Of a stretch of 43,783 nt of DNA, positions 8,843 through 17,209 are shown in pieces. The notes below the pieces were generated by a model, which saw only the letters and a program-made list of their open reading frames with translations, did not search any database and had not been told where the DNA came from. Origin of the DNA: Herbaspirillum frisingense (lineage in GTDB: Bacteria; Pseudomonadota; Gammaproteobacteria; Burkholderiales; Burkholderiaceae_D); NCBI GenBank assembly GCA_009914615.1, contig WNDX01000014.1, positions 1 to 43,783 of the forward strand, in the 5' to 3' direction. Positions within the stretch are counted from its first letter, which is position 1. Every line of letters starts with the position of its first letter. A program made the translations under genes and the position numbers.

Positions 8843-9451
8843 TCAGCGTTTCTTGGGCGTGGGTTCGTAATGCCCGCGTACATTGCCGAACAACTGCACG
8901 ACCTGGGTCGCGTTGTTGGCCAGCATGCCTACGCCATTCAATCTGGTGGTGCCCATCGTCATTGCAACAGGCTTGTCGGTCTTGACGATTTCGTCGTCGG
9001 GCAGCAGCAGCAGGTATTCCGATACCAGATGCATGGGATCCCGGCCGTTGGCCGCGCCGCGGATGGCGTTGGCGTTGCCGTACATGTGGATCTTGGTCTG
9101 GTCGTCGGTCACGCGCGCGGTGTCCGAATACAGTTCCATCGGCGGCTTGGCCTTGTCCAGGCTGTGCACCACCGGCTTGGTGATCTCGAAGGAGTCGTCG
9201 GCAGGGAAATGGACCATCTTGGTGCCCGATACGTCGTAGCGCGGCAGGCCGGTCGGTCCCAGCTTCACGTAGCTGAAGTTTTCCAGGTAATAGTCGGGCT
9301 TGGTGCGCGGACGGTCCGAGACTTGCTGGTCGCCGCTGGCGCGCAGCGCCTGCAGCACCCAGAAGGTGCCCAGCGCCAGCGCGATCAGCACCACCACGAT
9401 CACGCCCAGGCGGATGCGTTCGGCAGCCCGTTCGCCGCTGCGGTTGCTCAT
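8843..9451 (-). CDS. lptC: LPS export system protein LptC
   Basis: LptC is a bitopic inner-membrane protein that receives LPS from LptB2FG and hands it to LptA. The 202-residue product has one N-terminal membrane segment (LGVIVVVLIALALGTFWVLQ) and a periplasmic jellyroll. The frame is open further upstream, but ATG 9451 (MSNRSGERAAERI) is chosen because it overlaps the kdsC stop as ATGA, a coupled start, and places the membrane segment near the N-terminus. Confidence 0.93.
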   Translation of the reverse strand: MSNRSGERAAERIRLGVIVVVLIALALGTFWVLQALRASGDQQVSDRPRTKPDYYLENFSYVKLGPTGLPRYDVSGTKMVHFPADDSFEITKPVVHSLDKAKPPMELYSDTARVTDDQTKIHMYGNANAIRGAANGRDPMHLVSEYLLLLPDDEIVKTDKPVAMTMGTTRLNGVGMLANNATQVVQLFGNVRGHYEPTPKKR

Positions 9452-9999
9452 GCCAGGTACGGCGCCAGGGCCGCCTCGTAATTGCCTTGCGCGGCCAGCA
9501 GCAGGTCGCACACTTCGCGCACCGCGCCGTTGCCGCCGGTGGCGACGGTCACGTAATCGCTGCGCAGCTTGACCTCGCGATGACCGTTGGCCACGCAGGC
9601 CTTGAAGCCGACCCGGGTCAGCACCGGCAGGTCGATGATGTCGTCGCCCAGGTAGCCGCAGTCCGCGGCCTGCAGGCCGGTGTGCTGCAGCAGCTGTTCG
9701 AAGGCCTGACGCTTGTCGTGTACGCCCTGGAACACGTGGGCGATGCCCAGGTCCTTGGCCCGGCGCAGCACGAAGGGCGACTGGCGCGCGGTGATGATGG
9801 CCGCGGCGGTGCCGAACTGCTGCATCATCTTGATGCCGTGGCCGTCCAGCGCGTTGAAACGCTTGACCGATTCGCCGTCTTCGCCATAGAACAAGCCGCC
9901 GTCGGTCAGCACCCCATCGACGTCGAAGATCATCAGGCGCGTGCCGGCGGCCTTGGTCAGGACGGCGGGTTCGAAGGTGCTGGCGAAGGCGGGCGTCAT
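9448..9999 (-). CDS. kdsC: 3-deoxy-D-manno-octulosonate 8-phosphate phosphatase
   Basis: KdsC is a HAD-family tetrameric phosphatase that turns Kdo 8-phosphate into Kdo for the LPS core. The product has 183 residues. The HAD motif I reads FDVDGVLTDG, with nucleophile Asp26 and acid/base Asp28. The later GYLGDDIIDLPVL is motif III/IV of the KdsC type. Like its relatives it has no cap domain. Its start overlaps the kdsD stop by one base (TGATG) and its stop overlaps the lptC start. Confidence 0.95.
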   Translation of the reverse strand: MTPAFASTFEPAVLTKAAGTRLMIFDVDGVLTDGGLFYGEDGESVKRFNALDGHGIKMMQQFGTAAAIITARQSPFVLRRAKDLGIAHVFQGVHDKRQAFEQLLQHTGLQAADCGYLGDDIIDLPVLTRVGFKACVANGHREVKLRSDYVTVATGGNGAVREVCDLLLAAQGNYEAALAPYLA

Positions 10000-11027
10000 C
10001 AGATCACCTTGGCGCGGGTCAGGTCGTGGATGTGCAGCGCGCCCACCAGCACGCCCTGCGCATCGGTGACCAGCAACTGGTTGATGCGGAATTCTTCCAT
10101 CAGCTGCACGGCGTCCACCGCCAGTTGATCCTGGTTCACGGTGCGCGGGCCGGCATGCATGACGTCGGCGATGGAGAACTTGCTGAAGTCGTGGCCGCGT
10201 TCAAGCAGGCGGCGCAGGTCGCCGTCGGTGAATACGCCGATCGGATGAAAGTCCTCATCGACCACGGCCGTCATGGCCATGCCCTTGCGGGTGATTTCCA
10301 TCAGCGCTTCCGACAGCGAGACGCCCGGGCGCACCGCCGGAATCGCCTCGCCGCTGCGCATCACGTCGCGCACGTGAGTCAGCAGGCGACGGCCCAGCGC
10401 GCCGCCCGGATGAGAGCGCGCGAAATCTTCTTCGAGGAAGCCGCGCGCATCCAGCAGCGACACGGCCAGGGCATCGCCCATGGCCAGCGTGGCGGTGGTG
10501 CTGGCCGTCGGCGCCAGATTCAGGGTACAGGCTTCTTTGTCCACGCCCACGTTCAGGTGGACGTGGGCCATCTCGGCCAGGCTGGAGCGGTCATTGCCGG
10601 TCATGGCGATGATCACCGCGCCCATGCGCTTGACGATGGGGACGATGGCCAGCAGTTCGGCGGTTTCGCCGGAATTGGAAATGGCGATTAAGGCATCCTT
10701 GGGCGTCACCATGCCGAGGTCGCCGTGGGCCGCTTCGGCCGGATGCATGAACAGCGCCGGGGTGCCGGTGGAGGCCAGCGTGGCCGCGATCTTGCGACCG
10801 ATATGGCCGGACTTGCCGATGCCCGAGACCACCGCGCGGCCGTTGCAGGCGAGCAAAAGGCGCACGGCCTGGGCCAGCGGTTCGGAACTGTCGTCGGACA
10901 GGCGGCTTTTCAGCGCCAGGATGGCATCGGCTTCGATCTGCAGGGTCTGGCGCGCCAGCGCAATGGCGCGGCGCGCGTCCGCGGCCGAAAAAGATGCGGG
11001 CGTGGTTTTGTCATCGGTTACACTCAT
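9999..11027 (-). CDS. kdsD: arabinose-5-phosphate isomerase KdsD
   Basis: KdsD converts ribulose 5-phosphate to arabinose 5-phosphate, the first step of Kdo synthesis. The 342-residue protein has an N-terminal SIS domain (GIGKSGHIGRKIAATLAS, then SNSGETAELL) and two C-terminal CBS domains (from about VRDVMRSGEAIP to the end), the full-length KdsD layout. It is the first gene of the kdsD-kdsC-lptC-lptA-lptB-rpoN run and is divergent from the antiporter gene. Confidence 0.96.
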   Translation of the reverse strand: MSVTDDKTTPASFSAADARRAIALARQTLQIEADAILALKSRLSDDSSEPLAQAVRLLLACNGRAVVSGIGKSGHIGRKIAATLASTGTPALFMHPAEAAHGDLGMVTPKDALIAISNSGETAELLAIVPIVKRMGAVIIAMTGNDRSSLAEMAHVHLNVGVDKEACTLNLAPTASTTATLAMGDALAVSLLDARGFLEEDFARSHPGGALGRRLLTHVRDVMRSGEAIPAVRPGVSLSEALMEITRKGMAMTAVVDEDFHPIGVFTDGDLRRLLERGHDFSKFSIADVMHAGPRTVNQDQLAVDAVQLMEEFRINQLLVTDAQGVLVGALHIHDLTRAKVI

Positions 11028-11373
11028 AACCGAAGTATAAACGAATTAGCAAAGCAAAAAACTTGCCAGATGTAAGGGAGTGCCTGACGGACGGCGGAAA
11101 GCCGCTCCGAAGGACTGCGGTGCAGCATGCCCGCAACAGGAGACGCGGCAAGGACGGACGGGACGAGTCTGGTTGCACCGCAAACAGGCGCAACCCGGCG
11201 ACAGGCGGGCGGCGGCCATTATCACAGCAAGAAAGCCGCGGTCATCCTGCACCCCGGTATCGTTTGCATGCCGCCCGGATGCACCAAGCCGGTACAGTCG
11301 ATTTCCCGGGCACGTTTCTCGCTTCGCTGCTTCGCATTGGTTCAGCCCACTTACATAAGAAACAATCATCCCC
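11028..11373. other. divergent intergenic region, kdsD / antiporter
   Basis: This 346-base region must hold promoters for both directions. The only clear motif is TATACT on the minus strand (11034-11039). Small open frames here look like chance frames. No structured RNA was recognised. Confidence 0.5.
11034..11039 (-). promoter_or_regulatory. -10-like box just upstream of kdsD
   Basis: The minus strand reads TATACT, five of six matches to the -10 consensus, seven bases before the annotated ATG. The expected start of transcription would then fall on or next to the start codon. The -35 is T-rich but weak. Confidence 0.35.
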
Positions 11374-13365
11374 ATGTTTTCTGGACTGGAACTGACCTTA
11401 TTCCTGCTGGCCGCGGCGGTGCTGGGCGTGGTGGCCTTCCGCATGATGCACCTGCCGCCCATGCTCGGCTACCTGGTGGTGGGCATCGTGATCGGCCCGC
11501 ACGGCCTGGGCTTTGCCGAGGATAACGAGACCACCCACGCGCTGGCCGAGTTCGGCGTGGTGTTCCTGATGTTCTCGATCGGGCTGGAATTCTCGCTCAA
11601 CAAGCTCTCGGCGATGCGCCACATCGTGTTCGGCCTGGGCGTGGCGCAGGTCGCCGCCACCATTGCCGTGACCATGGTGTTCGGCTGGGCGGTCGCCTAT
11701 TTCCTGCCGCAGCTCACCAGCATCAGCTGGCAGGCGGCCTTCGCGCTGGGCGGCGCGCTCACGATGTCGTCCACGGCCATCGTTTCCAAGCTGCTCACCG
11801 AAAGGCTGGAACTGGAAACCGATCACGGTCGCCGCATCCTCGGCGTGCTGCTGTTCCAGGATCTGGCGCTGGTGCCGCTGCTGATCGTGGTGCCGGCGTT
11901 GGCCAGCCATTCCGGCAACCTGCTGGTGACGCTGGGCTGGGCGGTGTCCAAGGCCATGGTGGTGCTGGCGCTGCTGCTGTTCTTCGGCCACAAGCTGATG
12001 CGCGGCTGGTTCAAGATCGTGGTCAAGCGCCGCTCGCAGGAACTGTTCATGCTGAACCTGCTGCTGATCACGCTGGGCGCGGCCTGGATCACCGAGAAGG
12101 CCGGGCTGTCGCTGGCGCTGGGCGCCTTCATCGCCGGCATGCTGATTTCAGAGACCGAGTTCAAGCACCAGGTGGAAGAAGACATCAAGTCTTTCCGCGA
12201 TGTGCTGCTGGGCCTGTTCTTCATCACCATCGGCATGCTGCTCAACGTGCGCACGCTGGTCGACCACTGGTTCCTGGTGCTGCTGCTCCTGAGTGGCCCG
12301 GTGCTGTTGAAATTCGGCCTGATCGCTGCGTTGGCGCGCTTGTTCGGCGCATCCACCGGCGTCGCCCTGCGTACCGGCCTGGCGCTGGCGCAGGCCGGCG
12401 AATTCGGCTTCGTGCTGCTGAACCAGGCGGGCGGGCTGAAGCTGATCGATCCGCTGCTGATCCAGGTGATCCTGGCGTCCATGGTGCTGTCGATGCTGGC
12501 CGCGCCCTTCATCCTCGCCAAATCCGACGCCATCGTGATGAAACTGTCGGCCAACGAGTGGATGCTGCAATCGCTGGCGCTGACCCAACTGGCCACGCGC
12601 ACCATGAGCGTCCAGAAGCACGTGATCATCGCCGGTTTCGGCCGCAGCGGGCAGAGCCTGGCGCGGTTGCTGGAAGAAGAGGGCATTGCGTATCATGCCC
12701 TGGAACTGGATCCCGAGCTGGTGCAGGATGCCCGCAGTGGCGGCGCCAATGTGTCCTATGGCGACGCCGCGCGGCGCGAGAGCCTGGTGGCGGCCGGCAT
12801 CCATCGCGCCGCCGCGCTGGTGGTGACCTATGCCAGCACGCCCTCGGCGCTGAAGGTGCTGCACCATGCCGCCGAGCTGGAGTCCGAACTGCCGGTGATC
12901 GTGCGCAGCTATGACGACGCCGATCTGGACAAGCTGCTCGCCGCCGGCGCCACCGAGGTCGTGCCGGAAGCGCTGGAGGGCAGCCTGATGCTGGCCTCGC
13001 ACGCGCTGGTGATGCTGGGCGTGCCGCTGCGCCGCGTGGTGCACCGCGTGCAGGATGCGCGCGATGAGCGCTACGCCTCGCTGCGCGGCTACTTCCACGG
13101 CGTCTCGGATGCCGATGACGACAGCGATGGCATGAATGTGCGCCTGCAATCGGTGACCCTGATCGACGGCGCCAGCGCGGTCGGCCGCACGCTGGCCGAG
13201 ATGGACCTGGAAGCGCAGTGCGGCGCCGAAGTCGCCATGCTCAGGCGCGGCAAGCAGCGCGTCGAGGCGGCCGAGGACACCCTCCTGATGGGCGGCGACA
13301 TCGTGGTCCTGCGCGGCAGCTCGGAAAACATCCTGCGGGCGGAGAAGCGCCTGCTCAGCAAGTAA
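11374..13365 (+). CDS. CPA2-family monovalent cation:proton antiporter with RCK domain (KefB/KefC/YbaL type)
   Basis: This inner-membrane antiporter exchanges K+ or Na+ for H+. It has 663 residues. About twelve hydrophobic segments make up the Na_H_Exchanger domain over residues 1-385, including the conserved EFGVVFLMFSIGLEF and GVLLFQDLALVPLL. An RCK-N/TrkA-N domain follows with the nucleotide-binding motif GFGRSGQSLAR near residue 417. A TrkA-C domain (about 570-663) ends the protein. It resembles KefB/YbaL rather than NhaP. No KefF/KefG ancillary gene is adjacent, so glutathione gating cannot be assumed. The AEC gene follows after 12 bases. Confidence 0.92.
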   Translation: MFSGLELTLFLLAAAVLGVVAFRMMHLPPMLGYLVVGIVIGPHGLGFAEDNETTHALAEFGVVFLMFSIGLEFSLNKLSAMRHIVFGLGVAQVAATIAVTMVFGWAVAYFLPQLTSISWQAAFALGGALTMSSTAIVSKLLTERLELETDHGRRILGVLLFQDLALVPLLIVVPALASHSGNLLVTLGWAVSKAMVVLALLLFFGHKLMRGWFKIVVKRRSQELFMLNLLLITLGAAWITEKAGLSLALGAFIAGMLISETEFKHQVEEDIKSFRDVLLGLFFITIGMLLNVRTLVDHWFLVLLLLSGPVLLKFGLIAALARLFGASTGVALRTGLALAQAGEFGFVLLNQAGGLKLIDPLLIQVILASMVLSMLAAPFILAKSDAIVMKLSANEWMLQSLALTQLATRTMSVQKHVIIAGFGRSGQSLARLLEEEGIAYHALELDPELVQDARSGGANVSYGDAARRESLVAAGIHRAAALVVTYASTPSALKVLHHAAELESELPVIVRSYDDADLDKLLAAGATEVVPEALEGSLMLASHALVMLGVPLRRVVHRVQDARDERYASLRGYFHGVSDADDDSDGMNVRLQSVTLIDGASAVGRTLAEMDLEAQCGAEVAMLRRGKQRVEAAEDTLLMGGDIVVLRGSSENILRAEKRLLSK

Positions 13366-13377
13366 GGCCCGCTCTCC

Positions 13378-14292
13378 ATGGAACTGATCGCGCGCATCGG
13401 CTCCATCATCCTTCCGGTATTTGCGATCATTGCCATGGGCTATGGCTACGCCCGCTGGCGCGGCGAAGTGGTGCGCATGGACATGGCGTCGGTGAACCGC
13501 GTCTCGATGGAAGCGCTGGCGCCGCTGATGATCTTCAGCGCACTGTCGTCCAAGTCCTTCGACCTGTATCACAACGGCTGGCTGATCCTGGCCAGCGTGC
13601 TGATCTCGCTGGGCTCCGGCCTGCTGGCGTGGCCGGTGGCGCGGGCGCTGGGCTATGACAAGCGCACCTTCCTGCCGCCCATGATGTACAACAATGGCGG
13701 CAACATGGGCCTGCCGCTCCTGCTGCTGGCCTTCGGCCAGGAGGCGCTGCCGGCGGCGGTGGCCTTGTTCACCGCGTCCACCTTCGTCTATTTCTCGCTG
13801 TGCGTGAAGATGATCCAGTCGGGCCGCGAGCAGCGACCGGGTTCGCTGCTGCGCCTGGTGTCCAGCCCCATCATGCTGGCCATGATCCTGGGCGTGTTGT
13901 TCGCGGTGCTGCGCATCAGCCTGCCGGCGCCGCTGTTTTCGGCGATGAAGCTGCTGGGCGAGGCCAGCATTCCCATCATGCTGTTTTCGCTGGGCGTGCG
14001 CATGATGGACATCAGTTTCAAGAGCTGGCACATCGGCCTGATCGGCGCGGCGGTGTGTCCGCTGTCCGGCCTGGTCTGCGCCCTGATACTGGATCAAATC
14101 CTGCCGCTGACCGCGGTGCAGCGCGGCGAGATGTATCTGTTTGCCGCCTTGCCGCCGGCGGTGCTGTGCTTCATGGTGGCCGAGCAATACCGGCAGGAGC
14201 CGGACAAGGTGGCGGCCATCGTCCTGATGGGCAATCTGGCGGCGATTCTGTTCGTGCCGCTGGGCCTGTGGCTGGGGCTGCCGGGCCGCTGA
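13378..14292 (+). CDS. AEC (auxin efflux carrier) family transporter
   Basis: This inner-membrane transporter has 304 residues and about ten hydrophobic segments. The conserved NNGGNMGLPL loop of the Mem_trans/AEC family is near residues 104-113, and the C-terminal half repeats the fold (GEASIPIMLFSLGVRM). Bacterial AEC members often carry dicarboxylates such as malate or malonate; nothing here fixes the substrate. It follows the antiporter gene by 12 bases and is probably co-transcribed. Confidence 0.88.
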   Translation: MELIARIGSIILPVFAIIAMGYGYARWRGEVVRMDMASVNRVSMEALAPLMIFSALSSKSFDLYHNGWLILASVLISLGSGLLAWPVARALGYDKRTFLPPMMYNNGGNMGLPLLLLAFGQEALPAAVALFTASTFVYFSLCVKMIQSGREQRPGSLLRLVSSPIMLAMILGVLFAVLRISLPAPLFSAMKLLGEASIPIMLFSLGVRMMDISFKSWHIGLIGAAVCPLSGLVCALILDQILPLTAVQRGEMYLFAALPPAVLCFMVAEQYRQEPDKVAAIVLMGNLAAILFVPLGLWLGLPGR

Positions 14293-14460
14293 AATTCGAC
14301 ACGTGCGGCGCGCGCCGCCGTACAATGGCTGGTACGGGAAATGCTTATGTTCTCTCGTCGCGCATAACGCTGACGGGGGCTCCACAAGCCATATAAACAA
14401 GCCGGCGCCAGCGGAAGATCCTGTTGTCGCGGCATCAATAGCCATGATCCTGGGAGGCAT

Positions 14461-16209
14461 ATGTTCAGCAATTTGACGATCAGGGCTCGCCTGATTTTCG
14501 TAATCGGTTTTCTCGCCGTCCTGCTGGTCGGTTCCGGCGTACTCGGGCTGGTCAGTCTGAAATCCACCAACGCGCAGATGCGCTCGCTCTACGAAGACCG
14601 GCTGGTCTCGCTGTCGCAGCTGGAAGAGATCGCCGCCGCGCTCGATAGCGGCCGCTACGGCATTTCCACCGCCATCGTCGGCGATTCCGGCGAGATCGAT
14701 GCCGGCATGGACAAGCTGGAAAAGACGCTCAAGGATAGCGAGGTCGTGCTCAAGGACTATCTCGCCACTTACCTCACGCCCGAAGAAAAAGGACTGGCCG
14801 ACAAGCTGGTGGTGCAACGCCAGAAGTTCATCGTCGAGGGCGTCAAGCCAGCGGCCGAGGCGCTGCGCAACCGCGACTTCCAGGGCGCCAGCGATGCCTA
14901 TGGCGGGGTGATGCTCAAGCTGTTCTCGGAAGTTCATGCCACCCTGACCCAGTTGATGGATCTGCAGCGCCGCGTCGGCCGCGAGTTGTACGAGGATGCG
15001 CAGAAGCGCTACCAGTTGCTGGTGGCCGTAATGGGCGGGGCCATGGTGATCGGCCTGTTGGTCGCGGTGCTGATGGGCGTGCTGTTGGTGCGCGCGATCT
15101 CGCGTCCTCTGGAGCAGGCCGTGAAATTGGCTCAGGGGGTGGCCGCCGGCGACCTGACGCAGGAAATCGACGTACGCAGTAAGGATGAAACCGGCCAACT
15201 GATGCAGGCGCTGAAGGACATGAATGCCAACCTGCAGCGTATCGTGGGCGAGGTGCGCATGAGCACCGACACCATCGGCACGGCCTCGTCGGAAATCGCC
15301 ACCGGCAACCTCGACCTGTCCTCGCGCACCGAAGAGCAGGCCGGTTCGCTGGAAGAGACCGCCTCGGCGATGGAAGAACTGACCTCCACCGTCAAGCAGA
15401 ACGCCGACAACGCGCGCCAGGCCAACCAGTTGGCGGCGTCCGCATCGGATGTGGCCTCGCGCGGCGGGGAGGTGGTGCGGCAGGTGGTGGACACGATGAG
15501 TTCGATCAACGACTCGTCCAAGAAGATCGTGGACATCATCAGCGTGATCGACGGTATCGCCTTCCAGACCAACATCCTCGCATTGAATGCGGCGGTGGAA
15601 GCGGCGCGCGCCGGCGAACAGGGCCGCGGCTTCGCGGTGGTGGCGTCGGAGGTGCGCTCGCTGGCTCAGCGTTCGGCGGCGGCGGCCAAGGAGATCAAGG
15701 GCCTGATCGACGACTCGGTGGAAAAGGTCGACAACGGCAGCGCCCTGGTGGCGCAGGCCGGACAGACAATGGATGAAGTGGTGGCCAGCGTCAAGCGCGT
15801 CACCGACGTGGTCGGCGAGATCAGTGCGGCCAGTCAGGAGCAGAGCACCGGCATCGAGGAAGTCAACCGCGCTATTACCCAGATGGATGAAACCACGCAG
15901 CAGAACGCGGCGCTGGTGGAGCAGGCGGCCGCCGCGGCGCAATCGTTGCAGGAGCAGGCGGGGCGCTTGTCCAGCGCGGTCAGTGTGTTCCGCCTGAGCG
16001 GCATGCAGCAGGCGCGCATGGCGCCACCCGTCACGCCTGCGATGGCCGAGGCGCCGGCCGCCAAGCCTGCCGCAACGGCGCCGATCAAGCCGGTGGCCAA
16101 GGTTGCCGCCCCGGCCAAGGCCGCGGCCGCGCCCAGGCTGGCGGCAGCGCCGGCATCAGCTTCACCCAAGCTGGCCGCGGGCGCAGACGAGGAGTGGGAG
16201 CAGTTCTGA
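14461..16209 (+). CDS. methyl-accepting chemotaxis protein with C-terminal WEQF tether
   Basis: This is a transmembrane chemoreceptor that signals through CheA/CheW to the flagellar motor. It has 582 residues. The first membrane segment is at about 11-31 and a four-helix-bundle sensor domain lies at about 35-185. The second membrane segment is at about 187-211, with HAMP to about 265, then the long signalling coiled coil. The highly conserved tip (DGIAFQTNILALNAAVEAAR) is intact. Residues 520-575 are an Ala/Pro/Lys-rich flexible linker ending in EEWEQF, resembling the NWETF-type pentapeptide that docks CheR and CheB. GGGAGG four bases before ATG 14461 supports the start. No che genes are adjacent. 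The ligand is unknown. Confidence 0.94.
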   Translation: MFSNLTIRARLIFVIGFLAVLLVGSGVLGLVSLKSTNAQMRSLYEDRLVSLSQLEEIAAALDSGRYGISTAIVGDSGEIDAGMDKLEKTLKDSEVVLKDYLATYLTPEEKGLADKLVVQRQKFIVEGVKPAAEALRNRDFQGASDAYGGVMLKLFSEVHATLTQLMDLQRRVGRELYEDAQKRYQLLVAVMGGAMVIGLLVAVLMGVLLVRAISRPLEQAVKLAQGVAAGDLTQEIDVRSKDETGQLMQALKDMNANLQRIVGEVRMSTDTIGTASSEIATGNLDLSSRTEEQAGSLEETASAMEELTSTVKQNADNARQANQLAASASDVASRGGEVVRQVVDTMSSINDSSKKIVDIISVIDGIAFQTNILALNAAVEAARAGEQGRGFAVVASEVRSLAQRSAAAAKEIKGLIDDSVEKVDNGSALVAQAGQTMDEVVASVKRVTDVVGEISAASQEQSTGIEEVNRAITQMDETTQQNAALVEQAAAAAQSLQEQAGRLSSAVSVFRLSGMQQARMAPPVTPAMAEAPAAKPAATAPIKPVAKVAAPAKAAAAPRLAAAPASASPKLAAGADEEWEQF

Positions 16210-16227
16210 GCCTCGTTCCACGCCAAG

Positions 16228-16256
16228 GAAAAAGCGCAGCCAGGCTGCGCTTTTTC
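16228..16256. terminator. bidirectional terminator between MCP and phyH genes
   Basis: GAAAAAGCGCAGCC pairs with GGCTGCGCTTTTTC around a minimal loop. A and T runs flank both sides, serving the two converging genes. Confidence 0.88.
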
Positions 16257-16278
16257 TTTTCCTGCACCGTGCTGGCGC

Positions 16279-17046
16279 TCAGTTGTCCAGTTGCACGTCC
16301 TCCGATGCCGAGGAACGCGTGCCCGGCACCGGCGCATTGCTCTTGCCGTGATAGGCGAACACCGCCGAGCATTTAACCTGCGCGCTGTCGTTGCGGCCGG
16401 CCGCGTGGAACAGGCCGCTGTGGAACAGCACCACGTCGCCGGGTTCCAGGCTCAGCGCGATGCCTTGCGCAAACAGCGCCTGGTTGGCCGGCACTTCGGG
16501 GCGCAGGAAATCCAGTTCATCCATCTGTTCCGGTTGCAACTGCAGCAGGTGCGAGCCGGGGATGAACTTCAGCGCGCCGTTCTCCGGCGTTTCCGCGCCC
16601 AGCGCCAGCCAGACGGAGATCAGCTCGTTGCGCGGGAACGACCAGTAGCGGATGTCGCGATGCCAGCCGGTGGCGGTGCCGAAGGCCGGGTGCTTGGTCA
16701 TCACGCAGTTGTGGTGGGCCAGGGTGATGCACACCGGCTCGCCGAACAGCTGATGCAGCATCGCCACCAGTTGCGGGTCCGCAGCCCATTCGCGATAGGC
16801 GGGATCGCGCTGCCAGGCCGAGCGCAGGCGCCGCGCGGTGCGGCCGCCTTCGGCGTCGAGCGAGGCGGGCGCGCCTTCATAGCCGACTTCGGCTTCGTAT
16901 TCGAGGGGAGCGACCGCGCGCCGCAGGTGATCCTGCGTGACGGCCACCATGCGCTCGCGCTGCGCGGGCGCGACCATGCCCTTGATCAGCAGATAGCCTT
17001 CTTTGCGGAAGAACTCGACCTGGGCGGGTGACAGCGGGTTTGACAT
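16279..17046 (-). CDS. phytanoyl-CoA dioxygenase (PhyH) family protein
   Basis: This is an Fe(II)/2-oxoglutarate-dependent oxygenase of the PhyH type. The 255-residue product has the iron-binding HxD motif at His129/Asp131 (GWHRDIRYW), the distal His214 and the 2-oxoglutarate-binding Arg218 (FHAAGR). Start ATG 17046 (MSNPLSPAQVEFFRKEGYLL) is preferred over the upstream Met because AGGAAG precedes it and the upstream 28 residues look like read-through. The substrate is unknown; members act on lipids, secondary metabolites or ectoine-like compounds. It is transcribed toward the MCP gene and follows uvrA by about 160 bases in divergent layout terms only on sequence, not operon, grounds. Confidence 0.88.
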   Translation of the reverse strand: MSNPLSPAQVEFFRKEGYLLIKGMVAPAQRERMVAVTQDHLRRAVAPLEYEAEVGYEGAPASLDAEGGRTARRLRSAWQRDPAYREWAADPQLVAMLHQLFGEPVCITLAHHNCVMTKHPAFGTATGWHRDIRYWSFPRNELISVWLALGAETPENGALKFIPGSHLLQLQPEQMDELDFLRPEVPANQALFAQGIALSLEPGDVVLFHSGLFHAAGRNDSAQVKCSAVFAYHGKSNAPVPGTRSSASEDVQLDN

Positions 17047-17151
17047 GTGGACTTCCTGGGTTGCACGGCCGGCCGCGGGAATCGCCCTGCGGCCAGCCTT
17101 CATTGTGCGCCTGACGGCGGCCAAGTGCATGACTGTATGCCCTTGTCGCCG

Positions 17152-17196
17152 GCGCGCAAGATACAGATGAGGGCTTTATCTGTATTGCTTGCGCGC
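17152..17196. repeat. long imperfect inverted repeat downstream of uvrA
   Basis: GCGCGCAAG plus ATACAGAT (17152-17168) is mirrored by ATCTGTAT plus CTTGCGCGC (17178-17196), with a 9-base loop and a single 2-base TG bulge. The result is a 17-bp stem. No T run follows on either strand, so it is not a standard terminator. Confidence 0.7.
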
Positions 17197-17209
17197 GCTC
17201 AAGCCGGTC

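Noticed and set aside
14305-14318. Self-complementary GCGGCGCGCGCCGC between AEC and MCP genes
   Set aside because: No loop or T run for a terminator; in DNA this GC-rich it may be chance.
12148-15942. Minus-strand frame of 1264 codons across the antiporter, AEC and MCP genes
   Set aside because: It crosses three well-supported plus-strand genes and has the His/Gln/Arg-rich composition of a GC shadow.
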